Positions 8,175 through 17,360 of a DNA stretch of 64,000 nucleotides are shown piece by piece. The notes under the pieces were generated by a model. The model worked only from the letters and a program-made list of their open reading frames with translations. It did not search any database and was not told the origin of the DNA. Made by a program: the position numbers and the translations under genes. The first letter of the stretch is position 1. The number at the start of each line of letters is the position of its first letter. Source of the DNA: Palsa-1400 sp036501625 (GTDB taxonomy: Bacteria; Verrucomicrobiota; Verrucomicrobiia; Limisphaerales; Palsa-1400); assembly GCA_036501625.1 (NCBI GenBank), contig DASXZY010000045.1, forward strand, positions 62,001-126,000, written 5' to 3'.

Positions 8175-8238
8175 ACCTCGCGGCGTCAGGCTTTCACTTA
8201 GCAAAAGAAAGTGGAAAACGTCAAGCTCCAAAAAGGAA

Positions 8239-8262
8239 GGACGCCTGCTTGCGCAGGCGTCC
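8239..8262. terminator. Strong hairpin, candidate terminator
   Basis: Perfect 10-base arms GGACGCCTGC and GCAGGCGTCC surround a TTGC loop. On the minus strand the stem is followed by TTCCTTTTTGG; on the plus strand a GGTTTTTAA follows a few bases later. It lies about 150 bases past the stop of the minus-strand gene ending at 8410. It may terminate that transcript or be a dispersed palindrome. Confidence 0.5.
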
Positions 8263-8409
8263 CGACGGTTTTTAAGGGTGGCAGACCCACGAGAGGAACG
8301 GTGTCCTCCGCCCGGCTAAATTCTCAAAATAACAACGGTTTCTCAAAACCGATTACATATCCAATAGAGAAAGTTCCGTGCCATTCTCAAATTTGCGTCA
8401 ACCGGCGGA

Positions 8410-10236
8410 TTACTTGGTTCTGCGGAGGATGACGGCTCCTTTGAGCCGCAGATCCGAAAACGGCTCGCCCCATATCGTAATAGGGGTATAATTCTCATGC
8501 ACCCATTGCAGAAGCAGATGGCCGGCCTGTCCCGGCGCTCCGTAGCGCGTGACGCCGCGTTCGGCCAGATTGAGCGAAAGCAGGGCCACTAAGTCGGGCG
8601 GAGCCGCCTTTAGCCGTTCCACCAGCGATTCCTCTGTCCCAGACACCCATAAGGATGGCAGCGGCGAGACGTGCCCGGTCAGAAAATTGATGGAAAGGCC
8701 GTCTGGCAGCACCAGCAGGGTCGCTGAGGGCGGCGCGCCCGACAACCCTTTTACGAGCCAATCCACCAGCGCGCCTGTGGGGTCGATGTCTTTGTCGAAG
8801 GCGTAGAAGCGATTCGGCCCGGCGGCGATAGGCTGGTTTTGCCCGGAACGGATGTCCATGGACTTCGCGGCAATCGACCGGCAGCCGATGGCCAAAACCA
8901 GCAGGCTTCCGCCGGCAGCCACCCAATGCCCGGCGCGCCAGCGGCCTGTCCAGAGGGGGAGTTCTCCGGCCATGAAGGCAGCAGCCGCCATTCCCGCCAG
9001 CGCCGCCTGAAAGTACCCAAAATGATATACCCGCGCGAAAAGAGCCATCCGCGCCAGCATCGCGGCTGCCAGCATGACCAGCAGCCAGCGCATAATGGCT
9101 TCCTGCTCGATTCGGCCATCATGGCGCCATTGATTCAAGAGGCGGACTGCATAAAAGACGCACGCCGCCGCTATCAAAAGCGGCAGGCATAGCCCCACAT
9201 GAAACCAGCCGCCATCCAGGCGAACGAACAAAGCCAGCGTTCCCAGAATCAAAATTGCGAAAGCCCGCACCAAGCTCGAGGGCTTATTCGCAAACCATCC
9301 CGCCGACCACACGGCCGCCAGCGCCAGGATGGCCGCGCCTCCCGCCTTCAATTCCACCCACCCATTCTGCCAGGGATGATTAAAACCGGCATAAAGGCTC
9401 TGCCCAGCCGCGAAACCCGCCACGCCGATGGGCTGCACCAGCACGCGCCACCAGGCATTGCAGGCGTGGGCCAGCGCCCGGCCGAATGTTTCGGTTGTCG
9501 CAAAGCCCAGCGTAAAAACCGCCGTCGGCCATAGCGCGCCCGCCGCCAGGAGAGCGATTTCCTGCCAGGCCGCGGGCGCCCGTTGCAGCACGCGCAACGC
9601 CAGCGCAGACGCCCCCAGCACGCCGGCCGCCAGCATGAATTCCGGTTTCAGCACCGCCGCCAGCCCGCCGCATGTTCCCAGCACGAACGCCAGCCGCGGC
9701 GAACGTCCCCGGCACCATGCGGCCGCCACAAAAAGCGCCGCGAGAATAACCAGCATCCCGTGAGTGGTTTCGTGCGAGTAAGGCGCGGCGTAATTGTAAT
9801 TGCCAATGGAGGTCAGGTGCGAAAACGAGAACACGGAAATGAACACAGCCCCCGCCGCGAACGCTCCCAGCCGCCCCCACGCCCTTCGGCAGGCCGCCCA
9901 AGCCAGCGCCAGAATGCCACCGTAAATTGCAAGGTTGGCGGCGAAGAGGACAGAGAGGTTCGCTCCGAAAATCCTGAAGAGCAGCCCGTTGAAATAGGCG
10001 GACAACGGCCCGTAAGTCCAATCCATCTCGTGAAAGAGCACGGCCCCATGAGCAATGCGCCAGGGGGCGTACCATTGCGCGCCTGAGTCCACGATCGGGT
10101 CCGGCCACTTCCGCCACGAATCCCGCAAAAAGCCAGCCAGCATGACGGCCAGCAGCGCGCAACCGACCGCATCCGCCAGCCAGGGCGGACGGGCCTTGGC
10201 AGCAGGAATTTCTGGTCGTTCCGGGGAGACTGGCAT
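8410..10236 (-). CDS. Polytopic membrane protein, GT-C glycosyltransferase-like
   Basis: The 608-residue protein begins at the ATG at 10236 (MPVSPERPEIPAAKARPPWL). The open frame continues upstream, but that part is antisense to the ATP-grasp gene and is not credible protein. About eleven hydrophobic segments follow. The first loop contains WDSW-type aromatic/acid residues (IVDSGAQWYAPWRIAHGAVL, then HEMDWTYGPL), a pattern common in GT-C lipid-linked sugar transferases, where an acidic residue in the first outer loop is catalytic. The last 150 residues form a soluble domain. Membrane nature is clear; glycosyl transfer is inferred. It is divergent from the next gene. Confidence 0.75.
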   Translation of the reverse strand: MPVSPERPEIPAAKARPPWLADAVGCALLAVMLAGFLRDSWRKWPDPIVDSGAQWYAPWRIAHGAVLFHEMDWTYGPLSAYFNGLLFRIFGANLSVLFAANLAIYGGILALAWAACRRAWGRLGAFAAGAVFISVFSFSHLTSIGNYNYAAPYSHETTHGMLVILAALFVAAAWCRGRSPRLAFVLGTCGGLAAVLKPEFMLAAGVLGASALALRVLQRAPAAWQEIALLAAGALWPTAVFTLGFATTETFGRALAHACNAWWRVLVQPIGVAGFAAGQSLYAGFNHPWQNGWVELKAGGAAILALAAVWSAGWFANKPSSLVRAFAILILGTLALFVRLDGGWFHVGLCLPLLIAAACVFYAVRLLNQWRHDGRIEQEAIMRWLLVMLAAAMLARMALFARVYHFGYFQAALAGMAAAAFMAGELPLWTGRWRAGHWVAAGGSLLVLAIGCRSIAAKSMDIRSGQNQPIAAGPNRFYAFDKDIDPTGALVDWLVKGLSGAPPSATLLVLPDGLSINFLTGHVSPLPSLWVSGTEESLVERLKAAPPDLVALLSLNLAERGVTRYGAPGQAGHLLLQWVHENYTPITIWGEPFSDLRLKGAVILRRTK

Positions 10237-10350
10237 ACGGTCGCTCCCAACATATCGGCATCCGCGCCCGGCGTTCAACGAATTTATCCCAACCGCGAAT
10301 TTATCCCGTTGGCAAAGCGGCGCGGGCTGGGTTACAGATATGGCCGCGAC

Positions 10351-12894
10351 ATGAACCAGACACCCGCCGAGCCAGTGCAATCGGTCCCTTCCGGCTTGCT
10401 GGCGGATTATCCGCGCGGCGGGGGGCGGTTCGACGAAGCATTTTCCGCCAAGGGCGAGTTGCGGCCGCATTACGCGCGCTTCATCCAGCAGCTCGAAAAG
10501 TTGGGGTTGGCGGAACTCAAGCGCCGCCGGGAATCCGGCCGCCGCCTCCTCCATGAGCAAGGCGTAACGTATAATGTCCGCCGCGATGCGGACGATCGCG
10601 GCACGCAGCAGCCCTGGCCGCTGGACCCAATTCCGCTGGTTATCGATCCCGAAGAATGGCGCTCGCTTGAAACCGCGCTCATTCAGCGCGCGACGCTCAT
10701 TAATAGCATTCTGGCGGATTGTTATGGCGCGCAGGAATTGATTCGCTCGCGCCGGCTGCCTCCCGCCCTGGTCTTCGCCCAGCCGGATTTTCTCCGCCCG
10801 TGCCACGGCGCCCAACCGCCGGGGAATACCTTTCTCCATTTCTACGCGGCCGACCTGGCCCGCTCGCCCGATGGCCAATGGTGGGTCATTTCGGACCGCA
10901 CCCAAGTGCCCACCGGCGCCGGTTACGCGCTGGCCAACCGCCTGGCCGCGTCCCGCGCGCTGCCGGAGCCTTTCCACGCCTGCCAGGTTCACCGGCTGGC
11001 GGGATTTTTCCGCGACATGCAAATGTCCCTCGCGCACATGGCCCCGCGCCAGGCAGACAATCCGCGCGTCGTCCTGCTCACGCCCGGCCCTTACAGCGAA
11101 ACCTATTGCGAGCAAAGTTACCTGGCGCGCTATTTGGGTTACATGCTGGTGGAAGGCCAGGACCTGACCGTGCGCGACGACCGCGTTTATCTCAAAACAT
11201 TGAGCGGGCTGGAACAGGTCCACGTCATTTTCCGGCGCGTCGATGATGATTTTTGCGACCCGCTCGAATTGCGGAATGATTCCATCCTCGGCGTGCCTGG
11301 CCTGCTGGAGGCCGTGCGGGCGGGCAACGTCGCGGTGGCCAACGCGCTCGGAGCGGGCCTGCTGCAAAGCCCCGCGATCATGGCTTTTCTGCCAGGGCTG
11401 TGCGAATTGATGCTGGGCGAAAAATTGAAAATTCCATCCGTGGCGACGTGGTGGTGCGGGCAGGAAGCGGCCCGCCGCCATGTGCTGGAGAATTTGCACC
11501 GCCTGCCCGTTCGCCCAGCCTTTCGCTGGAACGCGCCGGAACCGGAACCGCATGCCGAACTGAGCGCCGCCGAGCGCGAGGCCCTCAAGCGCCGGATTGA
11601 ATTTCAACCGCATCTATTCGCGGCGCAGGAGCAGGTCCAACTTTCCACCGCGCCTTCGTGGGGGCCGAATGGCCTGGCCGCGCGCCCGGTCGCCTTGCGG
11701 GTTTACCTGGTCGCGCTGGACGGCGGCTACAAGCTCATGCCCGGCGGATTGGCGCGGGTCGCGGCGGCCAGCGGATTGCACACCCTTTCCATGCAATACG
11801 GAGGCGCGGCCAAGGATGCCTGGGTTCCCAGCGATCAACCCGTTGAGGCGCTCACGCTTTTGAGCGCGGGCGAAGGCAAGATAGAATTGCGCCGCGTGGG
11901 CAACAACCTCCCCAGCCGGCTGGCGGATAATTTCTTTTGGCTGGGGCGTTACGCCGAGCGGGCCGATGCCGCGGCGCGCCTGTTGCGCAGCGCCTTCTCA
12001 CGCTTCACTCCCGAAAACGCGGCCGGGGCGCTGCCGCCGCTTTCTCCCATTTTGGAAACGCTCAAACTGCCCGCCGGCGAAAGCGACCCCCAGCCTCCGC
12101 CGCCGGTTTCGGAAGCGGACTTGTGGGCCGTCATTTTTGATCCGGCCCGGCCCGGCAGCCTGCGCGCGACCGCGGACAATTTGCAGCGACTGGCCGTCTT
12201 TCTGCGCGAGCGCACTTCCAACGACCTTTGGCAGGTCTTGAACACCTTGGCGGAGCCGCTGGCCATGCCCGCGGGCACGCTGGGCAAACTGGCGGGCGAC
12301 GCCGTCGGCCTTCTGAACCAAACGCTGCTCAGCCTGGCGGCTTTTCGCGGGCTGGCGCGGGAAAACATGACACGCGCCCATGCGTGGCGTTTTCTTGACA
12401 TGGGCCAGCGCATCGAGCGGTCCATCCATCTCTGCGCCTTCCTCGACCACGCGCTTGGCTCGCCCGACGCCGACAACCCCAGCGTGCTGGAGGCGGTGCT
12501 GGAAGTGGCAGACAGCTCGATCACTTACCGCGGCCGCTACAACCTGCTGCCCAATCTGGCCGCGGTCTATGACCTCGTGCTGCTGGACGACACCAATCCG
12601 CGCTCCCTCTTGTTCCAGCTTAATCAGTTGGTCAAACATTTTGAGCGCCTGCCCGGCGAACGCGAAAACGCCCTGCCCAGCCCCGGCCAGCGCCTCCTGC
12701 TTGAATGTTTGACTTCGCTCCGCCTGCTTGACCCGCGCGATTTGAATCAGCTCAAGGGGAATTGGCAGGAAAGCGACGCGGGGCGGGTCATTCAGCAGAT
12801 CCGGCGGCAGATGCCGTTGCTCTCCGACGCCATCGCCGCCAGTTACTTCGCCCATTCCACCATTTCCCGAGCCGGCGGAATAGCGGACTTGTGA
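10351..12894 (+). CDS. Circularly permuted ATP-grasp protein fused to an Alpha-E domain
   Basis: This 847-residue fusion combines two proteins that are usually separate. Residues about 30-480 are the circularly permuted ATP-grasp domain (COG2308), with TGAGYALANRLAASR, GPYSETYCEQSYLARYLGYM, LVEGQDLTV, VIFRRVDDDF and NDSILGVPGLLEAVRAGNVA as its conserved blocks. Residues from about 515 are the Alpha-E domain (COG2307), beginning NNLPSRLADNFFWLGRYAER. ATP-grasp enzymes join a carboxylate to an amine or thiol with ATP, and this subfamily is predicted to make peptide-like bonds, but the substrate is unknown. The ATG at 10351 (MNQTPAEPVQ) is taken as the start. Two transglutaminase-like genes follow directly (1-base gap), the usual partner in this cassette. 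Confidence 0.93.
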   Translation: MNQTPAEPVQSVPSGLLADYPRGGGRFDEAFSAKGELRPHYARFIQQLEKLGLAELKRRRESGRRLLHEQGVTYNVRRDADDRGTQQPWPLDPIPLVIDPEEWRSLETALIQRATLINSILADCYGAQELIRSRRLPPALVFAQPDFLRPCHGAQPPGNTFLHFYAADLARSPDGQWWVISDRTQVPTGAGYALANRLAASRALPEPFHACQVHRLAGFFRDMQMSLAHMAPRQADNPRVVLLTPGPYSETYCEQSYLARYLGYMLVEGQDLTVRDDRVYLKTLSGLEQVHVIFRRVDDDFCDPLELRNDSILGVPGLLEAVRAGNVAVANALGAGLLQSPAIMAFLPGLCELMLGEKLKIPSVATWWCGQEAARRHVLENLHRLPVRPAFRWNAPEPEPHAELSAAEREALKRRIEFQPHLFAAQEQVQLSTAPSWGPNGLAARPVALRVYLVALDGGYKLMPGGLARVAAASGLHTLSMQYGGAAKDAWVPSDQPVEALTLLSAGEGKIELRRVGNNLPSRLADNFFWLGRYAERADAAARLLRSAFSRFTPENAAGALPPLSPILETLKLPAGESDPQPPPPVSEADLWAVIFDPARPGSLRATADNLQRLAVFLRERTSNDLWQVLNTLAEPLAMPAGTLGKLAGDAVGLLNQTLLSLAAFRGLARENMTRAHAWRFLDMGQRIERSIHLCAFLDHALGSPDADNPSVLEAVLEVADSSITYRGRYNLLPNLAAVYDLVLLDDTNPRSLLFQLNQLVKHFERLPGERENALPSPGQRLLLECLTSLRLLDPRDLNQLKGNWQESDAGRVIQQIRRQMPLLSDAIAASYFAHSTISRAGGIADL

Positions 12895-12895
12895 T

Positions 12896-13768
12896 ATGAC
12901 CTTCGACATCATCCATCGCACCCTTTACCAATACAGCCAGCCGGTCACGGTTTCGCAACACGCGGCGCGCGTGGAACCGCGGACGCTCCCCGGCCAGGCC
13001 GTGGAGGAGTTTTCCCTGCGCATCGATCCCGCGCCGCCCGTGCGCAAATCGCGCGCCGATTATTTCGGCAATCAAGTGTGCTTCTTTAGCATCCAGGAAG
13101 TTCATTCCCGGCTGGAGATCACGGCAACGAGCCGCGTGGACATCGCGGCGGTGACGCCGCCCGCGCTTTCCCTTTCGCCGCCGTGGGAAAAAGCCGCGCA
13201 ATTGTTTTCCGATCCCGTCTCGCCAGAGGTGGTGCAGCCGTACGAATTTATATTTGACTCTCCGCTGGTGCGGGCCAGCCCCAAACTGGCCGCCTACGCC
13301 AGGCCCAGCTTTGCCCCCGGAGCCCCGCTGCTCGCGTCCGTGCTGGATTTGAACCGCCGCATTTTCACCGATTTTAAATACGACCGCGTGGCCACGACGG
13401 TCGCGACGCCCCTGGAAGAGGTCATGGAGAAACGGCGCGGGGTTTGCCAGGATTTCGCGCATCTGGCCATCGCTTCTTTGCGCTCGCTCGGTTTGGCCGC
13501 GCGTTACATCAGCGGATATCTCCGGACGCGCACGCCCGAAGGCAAGCCCGCGCTCGTCGGCGCCGACGCCTCCCACGCCTGGTTCTCGGTCTTCTGCCCC
13601 GATTTGGGCTGGGTCGATTTCGATCCCACCAACAATCTCATGCCCTCAACCGATCATTTGACACTCGGTTACGGGCGCGATTTTGGCGACATCAGCCCCA
13701 TCAGCGGAATCCTGACCGGAGGCGGCAAACACGAAGTCAAAGTCGCGGTCACGGTCACCGCGATATGA
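12896..13768 (+). CDS. Transglutaminase-like protein, first copy
   Basis: The 290-residue protein has an N-terminal beta-rich domain (FDIIHRTLYQYSQPVTVSQH, typical of bacterial transglutaminase N domains) and a papain-like transglutaminase core. The likely triad is Cys184 (RRGVCQDFAHLAI), His227 (DASHAWFSVF) and Asp243 (GWVDFDPTNN). Family members cleave or form amide bonds; the combination with ATP-grasp/Alpha-E suggests processing of a peptide-like product. No signal peptide, so probably cytoplasmic. The stop overlaps the next start (ATGA). Confidence 0.93.
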   Translation: MTFDIIHRTLYQYSQPVTVSQHAARVEPRTLPGQAVEEFSLRIDPAPPVRKSRADYFGNQVCFFSIQEVHSRLEITATSRVDIAAVTPPALSLSPPWEKAAQLFSDPVSPEVVQPYEFIFDSPLVRASPKLAAYARPSFAPGAPLLASVLDLNRRIFTDFKYDRVATTVATPLEEVMEKRRGVCQDFAHLAIASLRSLGLAARYISGYLRTRTPEGKPALVGADASHAWFSVFCPDLGWVDFDPTNNLMPSTDHLTLGYGRDFGDISPISGILTGGGKHEVKVAVTVTAI

Positions 13769-14601
13769 GCCGCGCCCGCTGGCAGATAAAGCATCGGACT
13801 GCTTACACCTACGGCGCGCCGGCGCGGGACAGTTTCAACGACGCGCGGCTGAAGCCGGTCAGCAACGCGCGGCAGACGGCGGAATCATTTTGTTTGACCA
13901 CAACGCCGGCGGCGGCCTTCCACGAATACCAGGATTTTTACGGCAATTGGATTCACCATTTTGAAATCCCCAGCCTTCATTCGAGCCTGGTCATCGAAAG
14001 CCAGTCAGTCGTTGAGGCCCATCCGCCCGCGCCGCTGCCCGAAGATGCCGCCACCGTGCCGCTGGCCGGGATGCCGGAACTTGTCAAGTCGAGCGATTAT
14101 TTCGATTACCTGGGCGGCAGCCGGCTGGTCACCGTGGAGCCGGAGATTTGGCGCCTGGCCCTCGACGCCACGTCCGGCCTCAGCGACACCTGGCAGGCGG
14201 CGCAGGCGCTGCTGCGCTTCACGCACGGCTGCCTGGAATACAGCCCCGCTTCGACGGGCGTGCATACGCCGTTGCGCGAAGCCCTGGCGAAAAAGCGCGG
14301 CGTCTGCCAGGACTTCGCCCATTTGATGCTCGGCCTGTGCCGCGCCCTCAAAATACCCGCCAGCTACGTCAGCGGCTATCTGGCCGTTGAAAAAGCGCGC
14401 GCCACCCACGCCTGGGTCGAAGTCTGGATTCCCACCGCCGGCTGGCTGGCGCTGGACCCGACGCATAACCGGCAAATCGATCACACTTACATCAAAATCG
14501 GCAACGGACGCGATTACTCGGATGTGCCGCCCGTAACCGGCTCCTATCGCGGCACGGTCAAACACACCATGGAAATCGACGTGCAAATCGACGCCATTTA
14601 A
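13765..14601 (+). CDS. Transglutaminase-like protein, second copy
   Basis: The 278-residue paralogue of the upstream gene starts at an ATG overlapping its stop. The N-terminal domain (RWQIKHRTAYTYGAPARDSF) and core are both present, with a likely triad of Cys181 (KKRGVCQDFAHLML), His215 (ATHAWVEVW) and Asp231 (LALDPTHN). An open frame continues further upstream inside the preceding gene but in a different, unrelated frame. Two tandem copies suggest distinct substrates or a heterodimer. The 3' end overlaps the convergent recO by four bases. Confidence 0.93.
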   Translation: MSRARWQIKHRTAYTYGAPARDSFNDARLKPVSNARQTAESFCLTTTPAAAFHEYQDFYGNWIHHFEIPSLHSSLVIESQSVVEAHPPAPLPEDAATVPLAGMPELVKSSDYFDYLGGSRLVTVEPEIWRLALDATSGLSDTWQAAQALLRFTHGCLEYSPASTGVHTPLREALAKKRGVCQDFAHLMLGLCRALKIPASYVSGYLAVEKARATHAWVEVWIPTAGWLALDPTHNRQIDHTYIKIGNGRDYSDVPPVTGSYRGTVKHTMEIDVQIDAI

Positions 14602-15251
14602 ACTGGCTTTTCGCCCAGGGCGCCGGTTCGGCCGGGCGGGATTCTTTCCAAATGATAAATGATGAAGCCGTGCAGAAACAGGCGCGCTTCCCTCGTTTGC
14701 GCCTCGCTCAGGCGCAACTGAAAAATCTCCGGCCAATCCATGTCAATCAAACGTTCCAAAATCTGGCGGACGCCAAGCGTCAGGTTTGTCTCGGCCATGT
14801 TGGGTTGCAAACCAAGTTCGCGCAGCCATTTCATCTCGAAGCCGAAAATGGTTTGCGGCCGCGCGGGATGTTTCGGCAATTCCAGCAGCAGCCTCGCGTA
14901 ACTTTGAAAAATGCCCGGCAGCGGCGCGTCCGGCTCGGCCGTTTGCGCGATGAGGGCGGCGCAATAAGAGGCTTGCTGCACGTAAATCAATTCCGTCCGC
15001 AAGCCTGGATGGCTCTCCAGCAGCCGGGCTTCCCGGAGCGTGTGCAACTCCGAGCGGCGCGAACGCGCGAAACTCAAATCCGCCAGGTAGAACAAATCCA
15101 ATTGCCCGCGAAACGGCGACTTGGCCCGCCGCGCGCCTTTGGCCACCGTCGCCACGCAGCCGAAATCGCGGGTCAGCCATTGCACAATCAGGCTCGTGTC
15201 CGTCAAAGGCCGGATGCGCAGGACCAAGCCAGCCGTGCGCGCCAGGTTCAT
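14598..15251 (-). CDS. recO: DNA repair protein RecO
   Basis: RecO helps load RecA at gaps by displacing SSB with RecR and RecF. The 217-residue sequence has the N-terminal OB-fold start (LARTAGLVLRIRPLTDTSLI, then VATVAKGARRAKSPFRGQLD) and the helical domain (LYVQQASYCAAL region, LLLELPKHPARPQTIFGFEM). It is somewhat short and has no C-terminal CxxC zinc motif, which some RecO proteins lack. It is the last gene of the operon; its ATG at 15251 overlaps the DUF502 stop. Confidence 0.85.
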   Translation of the reverse strand: MNLARTAGLVLRIRPLTDTSLIVQWLTRDFGCVATVAKGARRAKSPFRGQLDLFYLADLSFARSRRSELHTLREARLLESHPGLRTELIYVQQASYCAALIAQTAEPDAPLPGIFQSYARLLLELPKHPARPQTIFGFEMKWLRELGLQPNMAETNLTLGVRQILERLIDMDWPEIFQLRLSEAQTREARLFLHGFIIYHLERIPPGRTGALGEKPV

Positions 15252-15946
15252 GGCCGTCCGGCGGGCGGCGGCATGGTTGCCAGGGAAGGAGTCAAATGAT
15301 GGCCGGCCTGGCCGGGGGAGATCGCGCCCAGGCTGATGGTAAATTTGATTCCATCGGCCACCGACATGTCCAGCTTGATGATCTCGCTTTCGGGAACCAT
15401 CATCAGAAAGCCTGAAGTCGGATTGGGAGTCGTGGGCACGAAAACGCTGATGAGTTTTTCGCCGCCCAAACCCTGCTGCTCGCCGGTCACAAATCCGACC
15501 GCGCGCGACCGCCCGTGCGGGAACGTGACCAGCACGACTTGCTTGAAGGAGGATTTGTTGCTGGAAAAGGATTCGTTGACTTGCTTGACCGTGCTGTAAA
15601 TTTTGTTCATCAACGGCACGCCCATGATGGCAGTGTCGAGCCACTCGAACGCTTTTCGCCCCAAATAATTTCGCCCGTAACGCCCAATGAGGCAAACGAC
15701 GAACACGGTCCACAACAGCGCGAACCAGCTCCAGTACCAAGGAATGTCTCCCAGCCGGCCATCAGGCAAGATGGGCCGTATCCACTTGTCAGGCACGAAA
15801 AACAGCAGCTTGTCGGTCACGTTGGAGACATTTTGGAAAATCCAAACCACGACCGCCACGGAGATGACCGCGGGCATGACAATGGCCAGGCCGGCAAAAA
15901 AATTGGCCCGCCAACGTTTCAGATAATGGTTTTCGCTCAGCGCCAT
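15248..15946 (-). CDS. DUF502 family membrane protein
   Basis: This 232-residue protein has two membrane segments (about 15-37 and 72-90) and conserved family stretches (PLMNKIYSTVKQVNESFSSN, VTFPHGRSRAVGFVTGE, and VFVPTTPNPTSGFLMMVPES). The family is widespread and has no established biochemical role. The start overlaps the ybeY stop by 10 bases and its own stop overlaps recO by four, so it belongs to the operon. Confidence 0.9.
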   Translation of the reverse strand: MALSENHYLKRWRANFFAGLAIVMPAVISVAVVVWIFQNVSNVTDKLLFFVPDKWIRPILPDGRLGDIPWYWSWFALLWTVFVVCLIGRYGRNYLGRKAFEWLDTAIMGVPLMNKIYSTVKQVNESFSSNKSSFKQVVLVTFPHGRSRAVGFVTGEQQGLGGEKLISVFVPTTPNPTSGFLMMVPESEIIKLDMSVADGIKFTISLGAISPGQAGHHLTPSLATMPPPAGRP

Positions 15947-16404
15947 GTCCGGCCCATCTTAGACAAGTCGAACCGCGCGGACAATTCCTTTAGCAGCTTG
16001 TTTTCCCGGCGCTTCATCACGCGCCGCGACACGGCGTCGGTGTCATCGAATCCTTCCAAATGCAGCGCGCCATGAACGAGATACCGCGCCACCTCGGACG
16101 GCCAGCGGACGCGGAACCGGCGCGCGCAAGCAAGTGCGTCGTCGATGGAAATGAAAATTTCGCCATAGAGCGGCCCGCCGCCGGGCGCGTCCCGATGATC
16201 GAAGGTGATGACATCGGTCGAGCCTTCGTGGCTGAGGAAAGTTTGATTGATACGCGCCATTTCGGCGGCGTTGATGAAATGGACGCCCAGTTCATAATCC
16301 TGGCGGCCGAGCAATTCCTCGAGCAGCGCCCGCGCCACCCGGCCCAAAAACCGCCGTTCCAACCGCACCGTCCGCTGCCGGTTGAAGAAGCGCACCGCGC
16401 TCAT
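15937..16404 (-). CDS. ybeY: Endoribonuclease YbeY (16S rRNA maturation)
   Basis: The 155-residue single-domain protein is a zinc-dependent RNase of the UPF0054 family that trims the 16S rRNA 3' end and takes part in ribosome quality control. Diagnostic stretches are INQTFLSHEGSTDVITFDH and the metal motif HGALHLEGFDD. The canonical third histidine (HGxLHLxGYDH) is an aspartate here, which some other phyla also show. Neighbouring phoH is its usual partner and overlaps by ATGA. Confidence 0.92.
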   Translation of the reverse strand: MSAVRFFNRQRTVRLERRFLGRVARALLEELLGRQDYELGVHFINAAEMARINQTFLSHEGSTDVITFDHRDAPGGGPLYGEIFISIDDALACARRFRVRWPSEVARYLVHGALHLEGFDDTDAVSRRVMKRRENKLLKELSARFDLSKMGRTWR

Positions 16405-17360
16405 GCGGGTTTGCGGCGATGGTCCTCGTAGGCGGCGATAATGCGCTGCACCAGCGGATGCCGCACAACGTCGCGCCGCGAGAATTCCATCAGGGCGATG
16501 CCTTCGGTGCCGCGCAAGGCTTGGCTGGCCTCCAGCAGTCCGGAATGCTTGTGGCCCGGAAGGTCGATTTGGGTCGGATCGCCCGTAATGACAGCCTTGG
16601 AACTCAATCCCAGCCGTGTCAAGAACATGAACATCTGCTCCGTGGTCGAATTCTGCGCCTCGTCCAGGATGATAAAGGCATGATTCAAGGTCCGCCCCCG
16701 CATGTAGGCCAGGGGCGCGATTTCAATCACACCCCGCTCCATGCTTTTTTGCAGGTCTTCGGCTGGCAGCATGTCGTGCAAGGCATCGTAGAGCGGACGC
16801 AAATAGGGGTTGATCTTTTCGTAAAGGTCCCCCGGCAAGAAGCCCAGCGCTTCTCCGGCCTCCACGGCCGGGCGTGTCAAAATAATCCGCGCCACCTTTT
16901 CCTCGCGCAGCGCGCTCAGCGCCATGGCCATGGCCAGATACGTTTTGCCGGTGCCCGCCGGGCCAAGGCCGAAAGTGACATCGTGATGGCGGATGGCTTC
17001 GACGTACTTGTTTTGGCCGACCGTTTTGGGCGAGACGGGCGGCTTTTTTGGCGACGTGACAATGCGCTCGGCGGCGATGGCGCGCAGGGCGGCCACGCCG
17101 TCGTGCCGGACCACGTTGAGCGCGTGGGTGAATTCGCGCTGCCGCACAGTGCCGCCATTTTTGGCCAGGCTTTCCAGGGATTGAAACAATTCCCGCGCCT
17201 TTTCCACAGCCGCTTCCTCCCCTTCGAGCTTGATCCAATTCTCGCGCGCGACCGCTTTGACGCCCAGATGCTCCTCCAGCGACTGCAAATTGCGGGGGTC
17301 GTTGTTGAACAATTGCTGCGCCAGGCGCGCGCTCTCAAAATGGAGGGTTTCGCTTGACAT
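16401..17360 (-). CDS. PhoH family protein (phosphate-starvation-inducible P-loop ATPase)
   Basis: The 319-residue protein is the PhoH/YbeZ type. Walker A is GPAGTGKTYLAMA, and Walker B is in HAFIILDEAQNSTTEQM. The family is tied to RNA metabolism with YbeY and may act as a helicase-like ATPase. An ATG at 17360 is used; a GTG at 17363 is an alternative one codon earlier. The ATG overlaps the HIT gene stop (TGATG), and ybeY follows with ATGA. Confidence 0.92.
   Translation of the reverse strand: MSSETLHFESARLAQQLFNNDPRNLQSLEEHLGVKAVARENWIKLEGEEAAVEKARELFQSLESLAKNGGTVRQREFTHALNVVRHDGVAALRAIAAERIVTSPKKPPVSPKTVGQNKYVEAIRHHDVTFGLGPAGTGKTYLAMAMALSALREEKVARIILTRPAVEAGEALGFLPGDLYEKINPYLRPLYDALHDMLPAEDLQKSMERGVIEIAPLAYMRGRTLNHAFIILDEAQNSTTEQMFMFLTRLGLSSKAVITGDPTQIDLPGHKHSGLLEASQALRGTEGIALMEFSRRDVVRHPLVQRIIAAYEDHRRKPA

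Noticed and set aside
10237..11613. Upstream continuation of the open frame of the GT-C-like gene
   Set aside because: It is antisense to the clearly conserved ATP-grasp domain, Arg/Gln-rich and without protein-like pattern. The ATG at 10236 is a better start.
13444..13764. Upstream continuation of the second transglutaminase frame
   Set aside because: It lies inside the first transglutaminase in another frame and is rich in His and Arg, unlike the real N-terminus beginning at 13765.
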